Below, in pieces: positions 35,085 through 43,490 of a stretch of DNA of 64,000 nt (positions within the stretch are counted from its first letter, which is position 1; the number at the start of each line of letters is the position of its first letter). The stretch comes from Aestuariivivens sediminicola. Lineage in GTDB: Bacteria > Bacteroidota > Bacteroidia > Flavobacteriales > Flavobacteriaceae. The position numbers and the translations under genes were made by a program. Below the pieces are notes generated by a model. That model made no database searches. It worked only from the letters and a program-made list of their open reading frames with translations, and was not told the DNA's origin. The stretch is taken from the NCBI RefSeq assembly GCF_022662015.1, contig NZ_JAKMCM010000003.1:248001-312000 (forward strand), in the 5' to 3' direction.

Positions 35085-35645
35085 ATGAAAAATAGATTAT
35101 TAATATTGATAATGGCAATGATGATTTTGCCTTTAACAGGAGTAGCACAAAATAGTGTTTTCGAAAAGTATAGCGAAAACCCTGATGTGACCTATGTGAA
35201 CATTAAACCGAAAATGTTTCAAATGATAGCTAAAATAGGTATTGAAACAGATGATGCTGAAGCCAAAGCCTATATGGATATGGTAAAAAGCATTACCAGT
35301 TTCAAAACAATTGTAACAGATAATCAATCGATATCTGCTGATATTTCAAAATGGGTAAAATCACGATCCGGTGCCTTAGAAGAACTTATGGAAGTCAAGG
35401 ACGATGGAAGTGAAGTGAAATTTTATGTGAAAGAAGGTAAGGATTCAGATCACGTCGAAGAACTTTTAATTTTTGTGAATGGTATAGATAAGGTGATGGA
35501 CGATAAAATTGAAATTAATGGTAAAGAAAGAAAAATTGAAACCGTTGTCGTATCACTTACTGGAAATATAGATTTAAATGAAATTTCTAAGCTCACTCAA
35601 AAAATGAACATACCGGGTGGACAGCATTTAGAAAAAGATAAATAA
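35085..35645 (+). CDS. DUF4252 protein, exported
   Basis: 186 residues with signal peptide ending GVAQ (about 22) and no lipobox. The domain has the DUF4252 pattern: SVFEKYSENPDVTYVNIKPKMFQMIAKI, MVKSITSFKTIVTDN, DDGSEVKFYVKEGKDSDHVEELLIFVNGI. A periplasmic protein of unknown function, found in Bacteroidota mostly beside ECF sigma genes. It has a paralogue immediately downstream (10 bases). Might be the effector or sensor output of the sigma regulon (inference). Confidence 0.85.
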   Translation: MKNRLLILIMAMMILPLTGVAQNSVFEKYSENPDVTYVNIKPKMFQMIAKIGIETDDAEAKAYMDMVKSITSFKTIVTDNQSISADISKWVKSRSGALEELMEVKDDGSEVKFYVKEGKDSDHVEELLIFVNGIDKVMDDKIEINGKERKIETVVVSLTGNIDLNEISKLTQKMNIPGGQHLEKDK

Positions 35646-35655
35646 TTCATCAATC

Positions 35656-36198
35656 ATGAAACCAGCAGTTAAACATATATTTTTAACGCTAATCGCCGCA
35701 GTTTGGATGACAAGCTGCGGCGAAGGTGTAAGCCTTCAACGCTATTTTGTAGATAACCAGGAGGCAGCTCATTTTATCTCACAAGATATTCCCTTATCCA
35801 TGGTTAAGCTAGACAAGTCTAATTTTAACAACGATCAGTTGGAAGCATATGAATCTGTAAAACGATTAAATTTTTTAGGTTTTAAAGCTACTGAGACCAA
35901 TATGGATTCGTATAATTTAGAGTTAACCAAAGTGAAATCTATTTTAAACAATAAGAAATACAACGACTTAATTGAATTCAATGACAAGGGGAATAAAATT
36001 ATTGTGAAATATATAGGTGATGAGGATGAAGCCGACGAGGTAGTTGTTTTTGGTAATTCGAAGGATTTGGGCTTTGCTATAGTTCGTGTACTAGGAAATG
36101 ATATGAGTCCTGATAAGATGGTGACGCTGGGAAGCGCATTAAAAGATAGTAACTTTGAGGCATCTCAGGTTGGGGATATTATGAGTTTCTTTCAATAA
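35656..36198 (+). CDS. DUF4252 lipoprotein
   Basis: 180 residues. Lipobox MTSCGEG (Cys at about 21). The domain aligns with its upstream neighbour: LQRYFVDNQEAAHFISQDIPLSMVKL, VKRLNFLGFKATETN, NKIIVKYIGDEDEADEVVVFGNSKDLGFAIVRVLG. Thus the pair comprises one soluble and one lipid-anchored form of the same family, which suggests they act on both sides of a gap or form a heterodimer (inference). Last gene of the sigma operon, ended by a strong hairpin. Confidence 0.82.
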   Translation: MKPAVKHIFLTLIAAVWMTSCGEGVSLQRYFVDNQEAAHFISQDIPLSMVKLDKSNFNNDQLEAYESVKRLNFLGFKATETNMDSYNLELTKVKSILNNKKYNDLIEFNDKGNKIIVKYIGDEDEADEVVVFGNSKDLGFAIVRVLGNDMSPDKMVTLGSALKDSNFEASQVGDIMSFFQ

Positions 36199-36220
36199 TA
36201 ATCTATATATCTTAAATATT

Positions 36221-36255
36221 AAAGCTCCTCATAGTTGCTATGAGGAGTTTTTTTG
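36221..36255 (+). terminator. Terminator of the sigma/DUF4252 operon
   Basis: Nine-pair stem CTCCTCATA (36225-36233) and TATGAGGAG (36239-36247), five-base loop, seven-T run. Confidence 0.87.
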
Positions 36256-36278
36256 TTCATTCGGTTTGAATGTCTTTC

Positions 36279-36461
36279 CTAGTTAACTACAGATTTACTT
36301 TTGGTATAAATAATATTGCCTAAAATTAGCAAGTACATTACTACTAAAATAGTTATAACAATAAAATGATCTAAAACATCAAATATTCCTGAAAAGAAAA
36401 TTCCTGATACTAAAATCCCACAAAGAAGTAACGATTGTTTACTATTTATTATTGACCTCAA
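36279..36461 (-). CDS. Small two-span membrane protein overlapping purB
   Basis: 60 residues with two hydrophobic segments (about 8-26 and 31-51) and basic ends. The only start available is TTG at 36461-36459, which overlaps the purB TGA stop (36460-36458) by three bases, so it would be translated by coupling. Not a recognised family. It could be a real small membrane protein or a chance frame; hydrophobic continuity and tight coupling favour real. Confidence 0.45.
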   Translation of the reverse strand: MRSIINSKQSLLLCGILVSGIFFSGIFDVLDHFIVITILVVMYLLILGNIIYTKSKSVVN

Positions 36462-37801
36462 ATTCCAGTGTAATTTTGTGGTGTTATTAATTTTAATTCG
36501 TCTTTTATTTTCTTAGATACCTCTAAAGTATCAATAAAGTTAGAAATGGACTTTTGGTTTATTTTTTCATTTGTTCGTGTTAAACCTTTTAAGGCTTCAT
36601 ATGGATTGGGATATCCCTCACGGCGTAAGATGGTTTGTATGGCTTCAGCTACCACAGCCCAGTTATTTTCCAGATCTTCCGCAAATTTAGCCTCATTTAA
36701 TAATAATTTATTTAATCCTTGCAATGTTGATTTAAAACCGATAAGGGTATGGGCAAAAGGAACACCTATATTCCTCAAAACGGTGCTATCGGTTAAATCA
36801 CGCTGTAATCGAGAAACAGGTAACTTTGCAGAGAGATGTTCAAAAATGGCGTTTGCTATACCTAGATTCCCTTCGCTATTTTCAAAATCGATGGGATTTA
36901 CTTTATGGGGCATGGCGCTACTGCCAACTTCACCTTTCTTAATTTTTTGTTTGAAATAATCCATCGAAACATAGGTCCAAATATCACGATCGAGATCAAT
37001 GATGATAGTATTAATACGTTTTAGCGCATCAAATAAAGCAGCGATATGGTCGTAATGTTCTATCTGGGTGGTTGGAAACGAGTGTTTTAGTCCCAATTTA
37101 TCGTTCACAAATGCGGTTCCAAATGCTTTCCAGTCAATTTTTGGGTAAGCAACATCATGCGCATTAAAGTTTCCTGTGGCACCTCCAAATTTAGCGGCAT
37201 GAGGAATACTATTCAACAGGTTAAATTGCTCTTCCATACGTACAACAAACACCTCAATTTCTTTTCCGAGACGGGTAGGTGATGCCGGTTGCCCATGTGT
37301 TCTGGCCAACATTGAAACTTGAGACCATTCTTCAGCCAATTCCTTTAATTTACCTAGGAGATTTTTAAATTCAGGAATGTAAACGGCGTCAAGAGCCGCT
37401 CTAAGGCTTAAAGGAATAGCAGTGTTATTTATATCTTGGGAAGTTAGACCGAAATGAATGAATTCCTTGAAATCGGATAATCCTAGTGTATCGAACTTCT
37501 TTTTTAAAAAATATTCTACGGCCTTTACGTCATGATTGGTGATTTTCTCTATATCCTTTATGACCATAGCGTCACTACCGGAAAAGTTTGTATAAATTCC
37601 TCTTAAACCCTCAAGAAGTTCAGCATCAATATGCTTTAGTTGAGGCAATGGTAATTCACATAGTGCAATAAAATATTCAATTTCTACTAAAACGCGATAT
37701 TTAATAAGAGCCTCTTCAGAAAAGAAGCCTGCTAATTCCTTCACTTTATTTCGATATCGTCCATCAATTGGAGAAATGGCATTTAGAACAGATAATGACA
37801 T
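36458..37801 (-). CDS. purB: Adenylosuccinate lyase
   Basis: 447 residues. Cleaves SAICAR and adenylosuccinate in purine synthesis. Starts NAISPIDGRYRNK, as in the E. coli-type enzyme; contains the catalytic His region TSQDINNTAIPLS, the general base loop RTHGQPASPTRLGKE and the fumarase/lyase signature GSSAMPHKVNPIDFENSEGN. A -7 box reading TATCTTTG lies at 37832-37825, so the leader is about 18 bases. The small membrane protein gene follows with a 3-4 base overlap. Confidence 0.96.
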   Translation of the reverse strand: MSLSVLNAISPIDGRYRNKVKELAGFFSEEALIKYRVLVEIEYFIALCELPLPQLKHIDAELLEGLRGIYTNFSGSDAMVIKDIEKITNHDVKAVEYFLKKKFDTLGLSDFKEFIHFGLTSQDINNTAIPLSLRAALDAVYIPEFKNLLGKLKELAEEWSQVSMLARTHGQPASPTRLGKEIEVFVVRMEEQFNLLNSIPHAAKFGGATGNFNAHDVAYPKIDWKAFGTAFVNDKLGLKHSFPTTQIEHYDHIAALFDALKRINTIIIDLDRDIWTYVSMDYFKQKIKKGEVGSSAMPHKVNPIDFENSEGNLGIANAIFEHLSAKLPVSRLQRDLTDSTVLRNIGVPFAHTLIGFKSTLQGLNKLLLNEAKFAEDLENNWAVVAEAIQTILRREGYPNPYEALKGLTRTNEKINQKSISNFIDTLEVSKKIKDELKLITPQNYTGI

Positions 37802-37824
37802 ATTATGTGCTATTGTTGAAGTTG

Positions 37825-37832
37825 CAAAGATA
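37825..37832 (-). promoter_or_regulatory. -7 box for purB
   Basis: Minus strand reads TATCTTTG (TAnnTTTG); the ATG lies about 24 bases downstream. No clear TTG at 19 bases. No PurR-like operator is recognised. Confidence 0.5.
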
Positions 37833-37924
37833 GTTTTTTTGTACTGAAGATATTAGGAATTGAAAGGAAGTTTATTAACCAGGTTCTTACTTTAAATTGT
37901 ATATTTAGTTTAAATTAAAACAAT

Positions 37925-38905
37925 ATGAAACTTATCAGAATTTTATTGCCATTTCTGATTTCTCAAGGTCTAATGGCCCAGTTTTATAAGAAATCAGATC
38001 CATTCGTACATACCTATTCTGTAGTGGCTATGGATTCGATAACTGGCGATATGGCCGTGGCGGTCCAGAGTCATTGGTTTAGTGTTGGCAGTGTGGTGAC
38101 CTATGGGAAGGCGGGGGTTGGTGTTGTGGCAACACAGTCTTTAGTCAATCCGAGTTATGGGCCAAAGGGATTGGCCTTGATGGAACAGGGATTATCCCCG
38201 GATCAGGCCTTAAAGTCGCTTTTGGATAACGATCCTGGAGAGATGTACAGGCAGGTTGCATTTTTAAACCATGAAGGTCAAGTCGCAACTCACACGGGAA
38301 GTCTATGCATTGATGAGGCAGGGCATTTCCAAGGACCCTATTTTTCTGTTCAGGCTAACATGATGTTGAATCCTACCGTTTGGGATGCTATGGCACGGGC
38401 TTTTCAAATTACAGAAGGCGATTTGAGTACTCGGGTTATGGCAGCTTTAAAGGCTGCTGAACTTGAAAAGGGAGATATTAGAGGAAAACAATCCGCTGCT
38501 ATTTTAATTGTAAAAGGAGAAGCCACGGGCCATATTTGGGAAGATGTGATTATGGACCTTCGTGTTGAAGACCATAACAATCCCTTACAAGAATTAGAAC
38601 GGCTTATAAAAATGCATTCTGCTTATGATTTTATGAATAAAGGCGATCTCGCTATGGAAGAAGGGGATTCAAAAAAAGCAGAAAACTTGTATATGCAAGC
38701 TCAAAATCTTTTTCCGGGAAATATAGAAATGACCTATTGGTATGCTATTAATTTATTGAACAATAAGGATTATAATAGGGCATTTCCCATATTAAAGTCC
38801 GTTTTCCAAAAAGATAAAAACTGGAAAACATTGACCGGTAGACTGGTCAAAAGTAAGTTACTTCTCATTGGGGAGAACAAGTTAAAAGAAGTAATGGCCT
38901 TATAA
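37925..38905 (+). CDS. DUF1028 family exported protein with C-terminal TPR-like region
   Basis: 326 residues with a signal peptide ending LMAQ (about 19). The DUF1028 domain (about 25-225) shows HTYSVVAMDSITGDMAVAVQSHWFSVGSVVTYGKAGVGVVATQ, typical of this Ntn-hydrolase-like family, with conserved acidic and THTGS segments. The last 100 residues hold TPR-like helices (AYDFMNKGDLAMEEGDSKKAENLYMQAQ). Members are putative secreted hydrolases acting on amides or peptides; the substrate is unproven. It overlaps the 3' end of the leftward next gene by six bases. Confidence 0.85.
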   Translation: MKLIRILLPFLISQGLMAQFYKKSDPFVHTYSVVAMDSITGDMAVAVQSHWFSVGSVVTYGKAGVGVVATQSLVNPSYGPKGLALMEQGLSPDQALKSLLDNDPGEMYRQVAFLNHEGQVATHTGSLCIDEAGHFQGPYFSVQANMMLNPTVWDAMARAFQITEGDLSTRVMAALKAAELEKGDIRGKQSAAILIVKGEATGHIWEDVIMDLRVEDHNNPLQELERLIKMHSAYDFMNKGDLAMEEGDSKKAENLYMQAQNLFPGNIEMTYWYAINLLNNKDYNRAFPILKSVFQKDKNWKTLTGRLVKSKLLLIGENKLKEVMAL

Positions 38906-39469
38906 GGTGGACTTAATTTTTCTCAAAATACGTTTTGCTCTGGCCTGAAATCCTGCACTTTGAGTTTGGTAATCGCGTACTAATATGTTGACAAGTTCCT
39001 TGTGGATCCAGTTACTGTCTTTTCCTAAAAGAAATAAGCTTTCCATGGCATGTACTTTGGTCGCAACTTTCTGCTCATTAATCAACCAATCAAAGCACGA
39101 TTCAATAATGTATTCCTTATACCTTGGGAGTAATGCTTTTTTCAAGGGATTGGGATCATTTGAATTGTGGGCACGGGCGATTAATGCGCAAATTTTTGAT
39201 ATACTTCTCATGGCAGAATCAAAATGGACCTTATGAAGATTTTGGGTAAATTTTTCTAAGCATGGTATTATTGCATATACATATTTAACACAAACAAATT
39301 CTAAAACCCAGGCTGCACGACAAGATATTTTATCATCAACCCAGAACATGATGTCAATCAGTAGGGGTAAAAGAGTTAAATCGTTTAAAATTATTTCGCT
39401 ATATTTTAAACGGCTTTCACGAGATGCGTTCACATTATGTAATTCTTTATACAGTTCCTCTATTCCCAT
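38900..39469 (-). CDS. HEAT-like helical repeat protein
   Basis: 189 residues, all helical by composition, with repeated LxxLLxxMFWVDDKISCRAAWVLEFVC-like units, a run of cysteines and an armadillo/HEAT feel (ESLFLLGKDSNWIHKELVNIL). No enzyme motif. Similar short flavobacterial proteins beside purB sometimes carry the name adenylosuccinate lyase; none of that enzyme's motifs are here, so the name should not be used. Probably a protein-binding scaffold in the cytoplasm. Confidence 0.6.
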   Translation of the reverse strand: MGIEELYKELHNVNASRESRLKYSEIILNDLTLLPLLIDIMFWVDDKISCRAAWVLEFVCVKYVYAIIPCLEKFTQNLHKVHFDSAMRSISKICALIARAHNSNDPNPLKKALLPRYKEYIIESCFDWLINEQKVATKVHAMESLFLLGKDSNWIHKELVNILVRDYQTQSAGFQARAKRILRKIKSTL

Positions 39470-40048
39470 GCACTAAAATCATTAATTTTATTCATCAAAA
39501 GCGATTAAAATTAAATTAAAAGAGCTAAGAATCATAAAAAATATTGGATTGATTTTATTCTTGATATTGCGAGTTGTACAATTTTTTGGAGCTGAAAAAA
39601 ATCAGAAGGATTTAAGTTAAATAGAGTCTTTTTTAAATAAATCCCAACGACGAAATTTGTGTCACTTTTTTTAAAAGAATCCGAATAAGGACTGTTACGA
39701 AGGTTATACCAGATACCCATGGTATAATGAGACAGCAATAGTAAACTATCGGTTGACTGGATATATCGTAAATAGTAAGAAACAGTTTAATATGTTTGTT
39801 ATGGAAGGGAATTGGAAGAAATGAAAAGTGTGTAATTTTGAGGAACTGTCAGAATTGGTCAAAATAGCCATACCAAAACGTTCATATATAAGGGCACACC
39901 TGGAGTCCATGCTCAGAGGTAAGCATATTATAAGTGTGATTAATTGGATTAAATTAGTACGCATAAAATATGCCTTGATTACAGAGTCTGAGTGTACTGT
40001 AATGCCTATTAAACCCAAGAATATATTCTAGAAACACATCAAAAATTT
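39470..40048. other. 579-base gap with promoter-like sites but no supported gene
   Basis: Two -7-like boxes face right: TATGTTTG (39791-39798) and TAATTTTG (39833-39840), the latter 18 bases after a TTG at 39812-39814. A seven-pair inverted repeat TTATACC/GGTATAA sits at 39704-39727. A 67-codon rightward frame (39828-40031) and a 90-codon leftward frame (39746-40018) overlap each other; neither resembles a known protein. The glycosyltransferase gene at 40049 would have a long leader of about 200 bases if the second box is its promoter. Confidence 0.5.
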
Positions 40049-41308
40049 ATGTACCCATCTCTTTTGTCTAAAAAAATTTTAATCATAGGCTCTGTATGGC
40101 CGGAACCTAAAAGTTCTGCTGCTGGTAGCAGGATGTTACAACTCATTGAAACATTTCTCTCCCTAAACTATCGGGTTATTTTTGCAAGTGCAAGCACAAA
40201 AACGACCAATTCATTTAACTTAGAGGATCTTGGTGTTACAGAGCAGGCGATAAAATTGAATCATTCCAGCTTTGATACTTTTATCAAACCGTTAAATCCC
40301 CATATCGTTATGTTTGATCGTTTCATGACTGAAGAGCAATTTGGTTGGCGCGTTGCGACATGTTGTCCGAATGCCTTACGCATATTAGATACTGAAGATC
40401 TGCATGGATTAAGAAAAGGGCGCCAGCAAGCTCATAAAGACGGCAAACCTTTTAGTTTAAAGTATTTATTTAATGACACATCAAAACGAGAAATTGCAAG
40501 TATATTAAGGAGCGACTTGAGTTTAATTATTTCGGAGACTGAAATGGAAATTTTAAAAAATCATTTCAATGTCGACGATCAATTATTATGTTATTTGCCA
40601 TTTATGATGGATCGTATTTCCAATGTCGAAATAAAAAATTTACCTAAATATTCGGAGCGAGACCATTTTATATTCATAGGTAACTTTTTACACGATCCAA
40701 ATTATCATGCAGCCCTTTATTTAAAAAAATACATATGGCCCTTAATAAAAAGAAAACTGCCAAAATCGGAATTACATATCTACGGTGCTTATATATCTGG
40801 GAAAGTTCAGCAATTACATAACGAAAAAGAAGGATTTAGGGTAAAAGGTTTTATTGAAGATGTCAGTCATGTAATGAAGAATACTAGGGTTGCGTTGGTG
40901 CCATTAAGCTACGGAGCGGGATTAAAAGGTAAAATTGTGGATGCTATGATCAATGGAACACCAAATATAATGACACCTATAGCGGCTGAAGGCATGTTTG
41001 GAGATATGAGACCCTGTGGTTTCATTGAAGATAGTCCCGAGCAATTCGCTCATATAGCAATTCAATTATTTGAAAGTGAAGGCATTTGGAATGATTGTCA
41101 AAGTCATGGTTTTGAGGTTATAAATAAGCGATTCTTAAAATCACATCATCAGAAAAAGTTCGCAGAATTGATAAATCAGGCCCTATTGGATATAGACATA
41201 AACAGAGAAAATAATTTTATAGGACAACTGTTGCAACATCAGACGATGCAAAGTACCAAGTACATGAGTCTGTGGATTGAAGAGAAGAATAGAAATCAAA
41301 TAGACTAA
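40049..41308 (+). CDS. Glycosyltransferase family 4-like protein
   Basis: 419 residues with a GT-B layout. N-terminal Rossmann domain starts KKILIIGSVWPEPKSSAAGSRMLQLIETFLSLNYRVIFAS. The C-terminal donor domain carries HFIFIGNFLHDPNYHA, the sugar-nucleotide loop VALVPLSYGAGLKGKIVDAMINGTPNIMTPIAAEGMFG and a following acidic EDSPEQFA, as in GT4 retaining transferases. Donor and acceptor unknown. It has 11 bases to alkB downstream and a 579-base gene-free gap upstream. There is no polysaccharide cluster nearby, so it is an isolated transferase. Confidence 0.82.
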   Translation: MYPSLLSKKILIIGSVWPEPKSSAAGSRMLQLIETFLSLNYRVIFASASTKTTNSFNLEDLGVTEQAIKLNHSSFDTFIKPLNPHIVMFDRFMTEEQFGWRVATCCPNALRILDTEDLHGLRKGRQQAHKDGKPFSLKYLFNDTSKREIASILRSDLSLIISETEMEILKNHFNVDDQLLCYLPFMMDRISNVEIKNLPKYSERDHFIFIGNFLHDPNYHAALYLKKYIWPLIKRKLPKSELHIYGAYISGKVQQLHNEKEGFRVKGFIEDVSHVMKNTRVALVPLSYGAGLKGKIVDAMINGTPNIMTPIAAEGMFGDMRPCGFIEDSPEQFAHIAIQLFESEGIWNDCQSHGFEVINKRFLKSHHQKKFAELINQALLDIDINRENNFIGQLLQHQTMQSTKYMSLWIEEKNRNQID

Positions 41309-41319
41309 AAGCATTTAAT

Positions 41320-41928
41320 TTGTTTCAGGAAGAATTAATTACACACAATTTTGATTTGCCGGATGCTGATATCATACTGTTTGATAATGTATTTGGTATT
41401 ACCGAGAGTGAAAAACTCTATAGCAGATTATATCAAACCATAAGCTGGCAACAGGATATCATTAGATTTTTTGGTAAAGTATATAATGTACCCAGGTTAA
41501 CAGCGCTTTATGGTGATGCCGATAAGACCTACACTTATTCAGGTATATCAATGTATCCAAAACCATGGACTAAAGAATTATTAATCATAAAGAACAGAAT
41601 AGAAGAAATCACAGGAGTTACCTTCACAACGTGTCTATTAAACCTTTATAGAACTGGAAGCGACAGTAATGACTGGCATCAGGATAATGAGAAGGAATTG
41701 GGATTAAATCCCATAATAGCTTCTGTCTCCTTTGGAGGATTGAGATTATTTAAGCTCAAACACATTAATAATTCTCAATTAAAAACTGTAGATATCCCAT
41801 TAAGGTCCGGGAGCCTTTTACTGATGAAGAGGACAACCCAACATTTTTGGAAACATAAAATTCCAAAAACCACTAAAAAAGTAAACCCACGAATTAACCT
41901 GACTTTTCGCGTTATTAAAGCGACTTAA
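41320..41928 (+). CDS. alkB: AlkB-type alpha-ketoglutarate-dependent dioxygenase
   Basis: Oxidative demethylase that repairs 1-methyladenine and 3-methylcytosine in DNA or RNA using Fe(II) and 2-oxoglutarate. 202 residues; core with iron ligands in WHQDNEKE (His120, Asp122) and HFWKHKIPK (His179), and the 2-oxoglutarate arginines in NPRINLTFR (Arg191, Arg197). The SFGGLRLFKLKH segment is the usual nucleotide-recognition strand. Starts with TTG at 41320; no ATG lies between the upstream in-frame TAG and the conserved core, so TTG is the likely start. Confidence 0.92.
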   Translation: MFQEELITHNFDLPDADIILFDNVFGITESEKLYSRLYQTISWQQDIIRFFGKVYNVPRLTALYGDADKTYTYSGISMYPKPWTKELLIIKNRIEEITGVTFTTCLLNLYRTGSDSNDWHQDNEKELGLNPIIASVSFGGLRLFKLKHINNSQLKTVDIPLRSGSLLLMKRTTQHFWKHKIPKTTKKVNPRINLTFRVIKAT

Positions 41929-42044
41929 TAATAATAAGGCATATGTATTGAAATGAATTGAACTATATGGATCCTTGGTATTCATTATGTTTATTTCTTG
42001 GAATATTGAAACACATTCAGGAGCATAACAAAGGAAGTTAGGGA

Positions 42045-42725
42045 TTACCCAGTTATAAGGTTAATCGCTCTTTGAATACCCGTGGTAGCCTTTTCCGATA
42101 TCACCGTTAAATAATTATGGCCACTAATATTAGGATTTGGATCAATAAAATAAATTGGTGTATTTTCAGGTATGTAATGTATTAATCCCGCTGCAGGATA
42201 GACCTTCATAGAAGTACCAATAATTATTAATATATCTGCTGTTTGGGATATTTCAATGGCATTTTTCATCATTGGGACATCCTCTCCAAACCATACGACA
42301 TGTGGTCTTAATTGATAGCCATTTTTACATTTATCACCCAAAAAGAGGTCTGTTTTCCATTCGAGTATATCAGTGTCATCAAAAGTACTTCTCACTTTCA
42401 ATAATTCCCCATGTAAATGAATAATATTACTGCTTCCCGCACGTTCGTGAAGGTCATCTATATTCTGTGTGATAATTGATATTCGAAAGTCCTGTTCCAG
42501 TTGAGCCAGAGTATAGTGGGCACTATTCGGTTCAACAGTAAGAAGTTGTCTTCTTCTCTGGTTGTAAAAGTCCAATACTAATTCAGGATTTGTTTTAAAA
42601 CCATATGGTGAGGCCACTTGCATGACATCGTGCCCTTCCCAAAGACCATCTGCATCACGAAATGTTTTGAGGCCACTTTCAGCACTCATTCCTGCCCCTG
42701 TAAGTACAACGATATGTTTGGTCAT
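42045..42725 (-). CDS. cobB: NAD-dependent protein deacylase (sirtuin, CobB/SIRT5 type)
   Basis: 226 residues. NAD-binding GAGMSAESGLKTFR (10-23), QNIDDLHERAG (87-97) and the catalytic His105 in HLHGELLK. Tyr54 and Arg57 (FYNQRRRQ) are the pair that recognises acidic acyl groups in SIRT5/CobB, so succinyl- or glutaryl-lysine removal is likely. The zinc site is stripped: between 107 and 140 only one Cys remains (DKCKNGYQL), where E. coli CobB has four. Cytoplasmic. It lies 12 bases after trmD on the same strand, so probably one transcript. Confidence 0.9.
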   Translation of the reverse strand: MTKHIVVLTGAGMSAESGLKTFRDADGLWEGHDVMQVASPYGFKTNPELVLDFYNQRRRQLLTVEPNSAHYTLAQLEQDFRISIITQNIDDLHERAGSSNIIHLHGELLKVRSTFDDTDILEWKTDLFLGDKCKNGYQLRPHVVWFGEDVPMMKNAIEISQTADILIIIGTSMKVYPAAGLIHYIPENTPIYFIDPNPNISGHNYLTVISEKATTGIQRAINLITG

Positions 42726-42737
42726 CCTCAGGATTTC

Positions 42738-43415
42738 TTAGTTGTCCAATAAATCTGGTCGGCGTTCTTTTGTACGCAAGTAAGCCTGGTCCTCTCGCCA
42801 TTTTTCAATTTCAGGAAAATTTCCGCTAAAAAGTACCTCTGGTACTTTCCACCCCTTGTAATCTCTTGGACGTGTATATATCGGAGGAGCTAATAAGTTG
42901 TCCTGAAAAGAATCGGTCAGTGCCGATGTCTCATTTCCCAAAACACCGGGAATTAACCTGATAACAGCGTCACACAGCACAGCTGCACCTAACTCACCAC
43001 CGGACAAAACGTAATCGCCTATAGAAATTTCTCGAGTAACAAAATGATCACGAACGCGTTGATCGACACCTTTGTAATGACCACAAAGAATTATTAAATT
43101 CTCTTTAAGGGATAATTGATTTGCTATACCTTGATTTAAAGTTTCTCCATCTGGTGTCATATAAATAACCTCATCGTAGCTTCGTTCTTTTTTCAGTTTA
43201 GAAATGCATTTATCTATAGGTTCAATTAACATGACCATACCAGAACCACCTCCAAACTGATAGTCATCTATGCTTTTATAGCGGTCTGATGTATAATCTC
43301 TCAAATTGTGAAAGTAGACCTCGACTATATTGGCTTCAATGGCACGATGCAAAATAGAGTCTTGGAAAGGACTTTTTAATAGATCGGGTAATGCCGTAAT
43401 AATATCTATTCTCAT
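42738..43415 (-). CDS. trmD: tRNA (guanine-N1)-methyltransferase TrmD
   Basis: 225 residues of the SPOUT knotted fold. Methylates G37 next to the anticodon of tRNAs reading CNN codons, preventing frameshifts. Seen: [17 protein letters not shown] start, [15 protein letters not shown], the SAM-binding knot [29 protein letters not shown] and [12 protein letters not shown] with the catalytic region. Not in the classical rpsP-rimM-trmD-rplS operon here; its neighbour is a sirtuin. Confidence 0.96.
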   Translation of the reverse strand: MRIDIITALPDLLKSPFQDSILHRAIEANIVEVYFHNLRDYTSDRYKSIDDYQFGGGSGMVMLIEPIDKCISKLKKERSYDEVIYMTPDGETLNQGIANQLSLKENLIILCGHYKGVDQRVRDHFVTREISIGDYVLSGGELGAAVLCDAVIRLIPGVLGNETSALTDSFQDNLLAPPIYTRPRDYKGWKVPEVLFSGNFPEIEKWREDQAYLRTKERRPDLLDN

Positions 43416-43490
43416 AAAGCAAAGATACTTTCTAGAGACTTAAAGAAAAAAATATAAAGTCCTAGATATAAAAAACGTAAGTTAGTTTTA

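Noticed and set aside
39746-40018. 90-codon minus-strand frame in the 39.5-40.0 kb gap
   Set aside because: Overlaps another frame on the opposite strand, no promoter and no recognisable family; not called as a gene.
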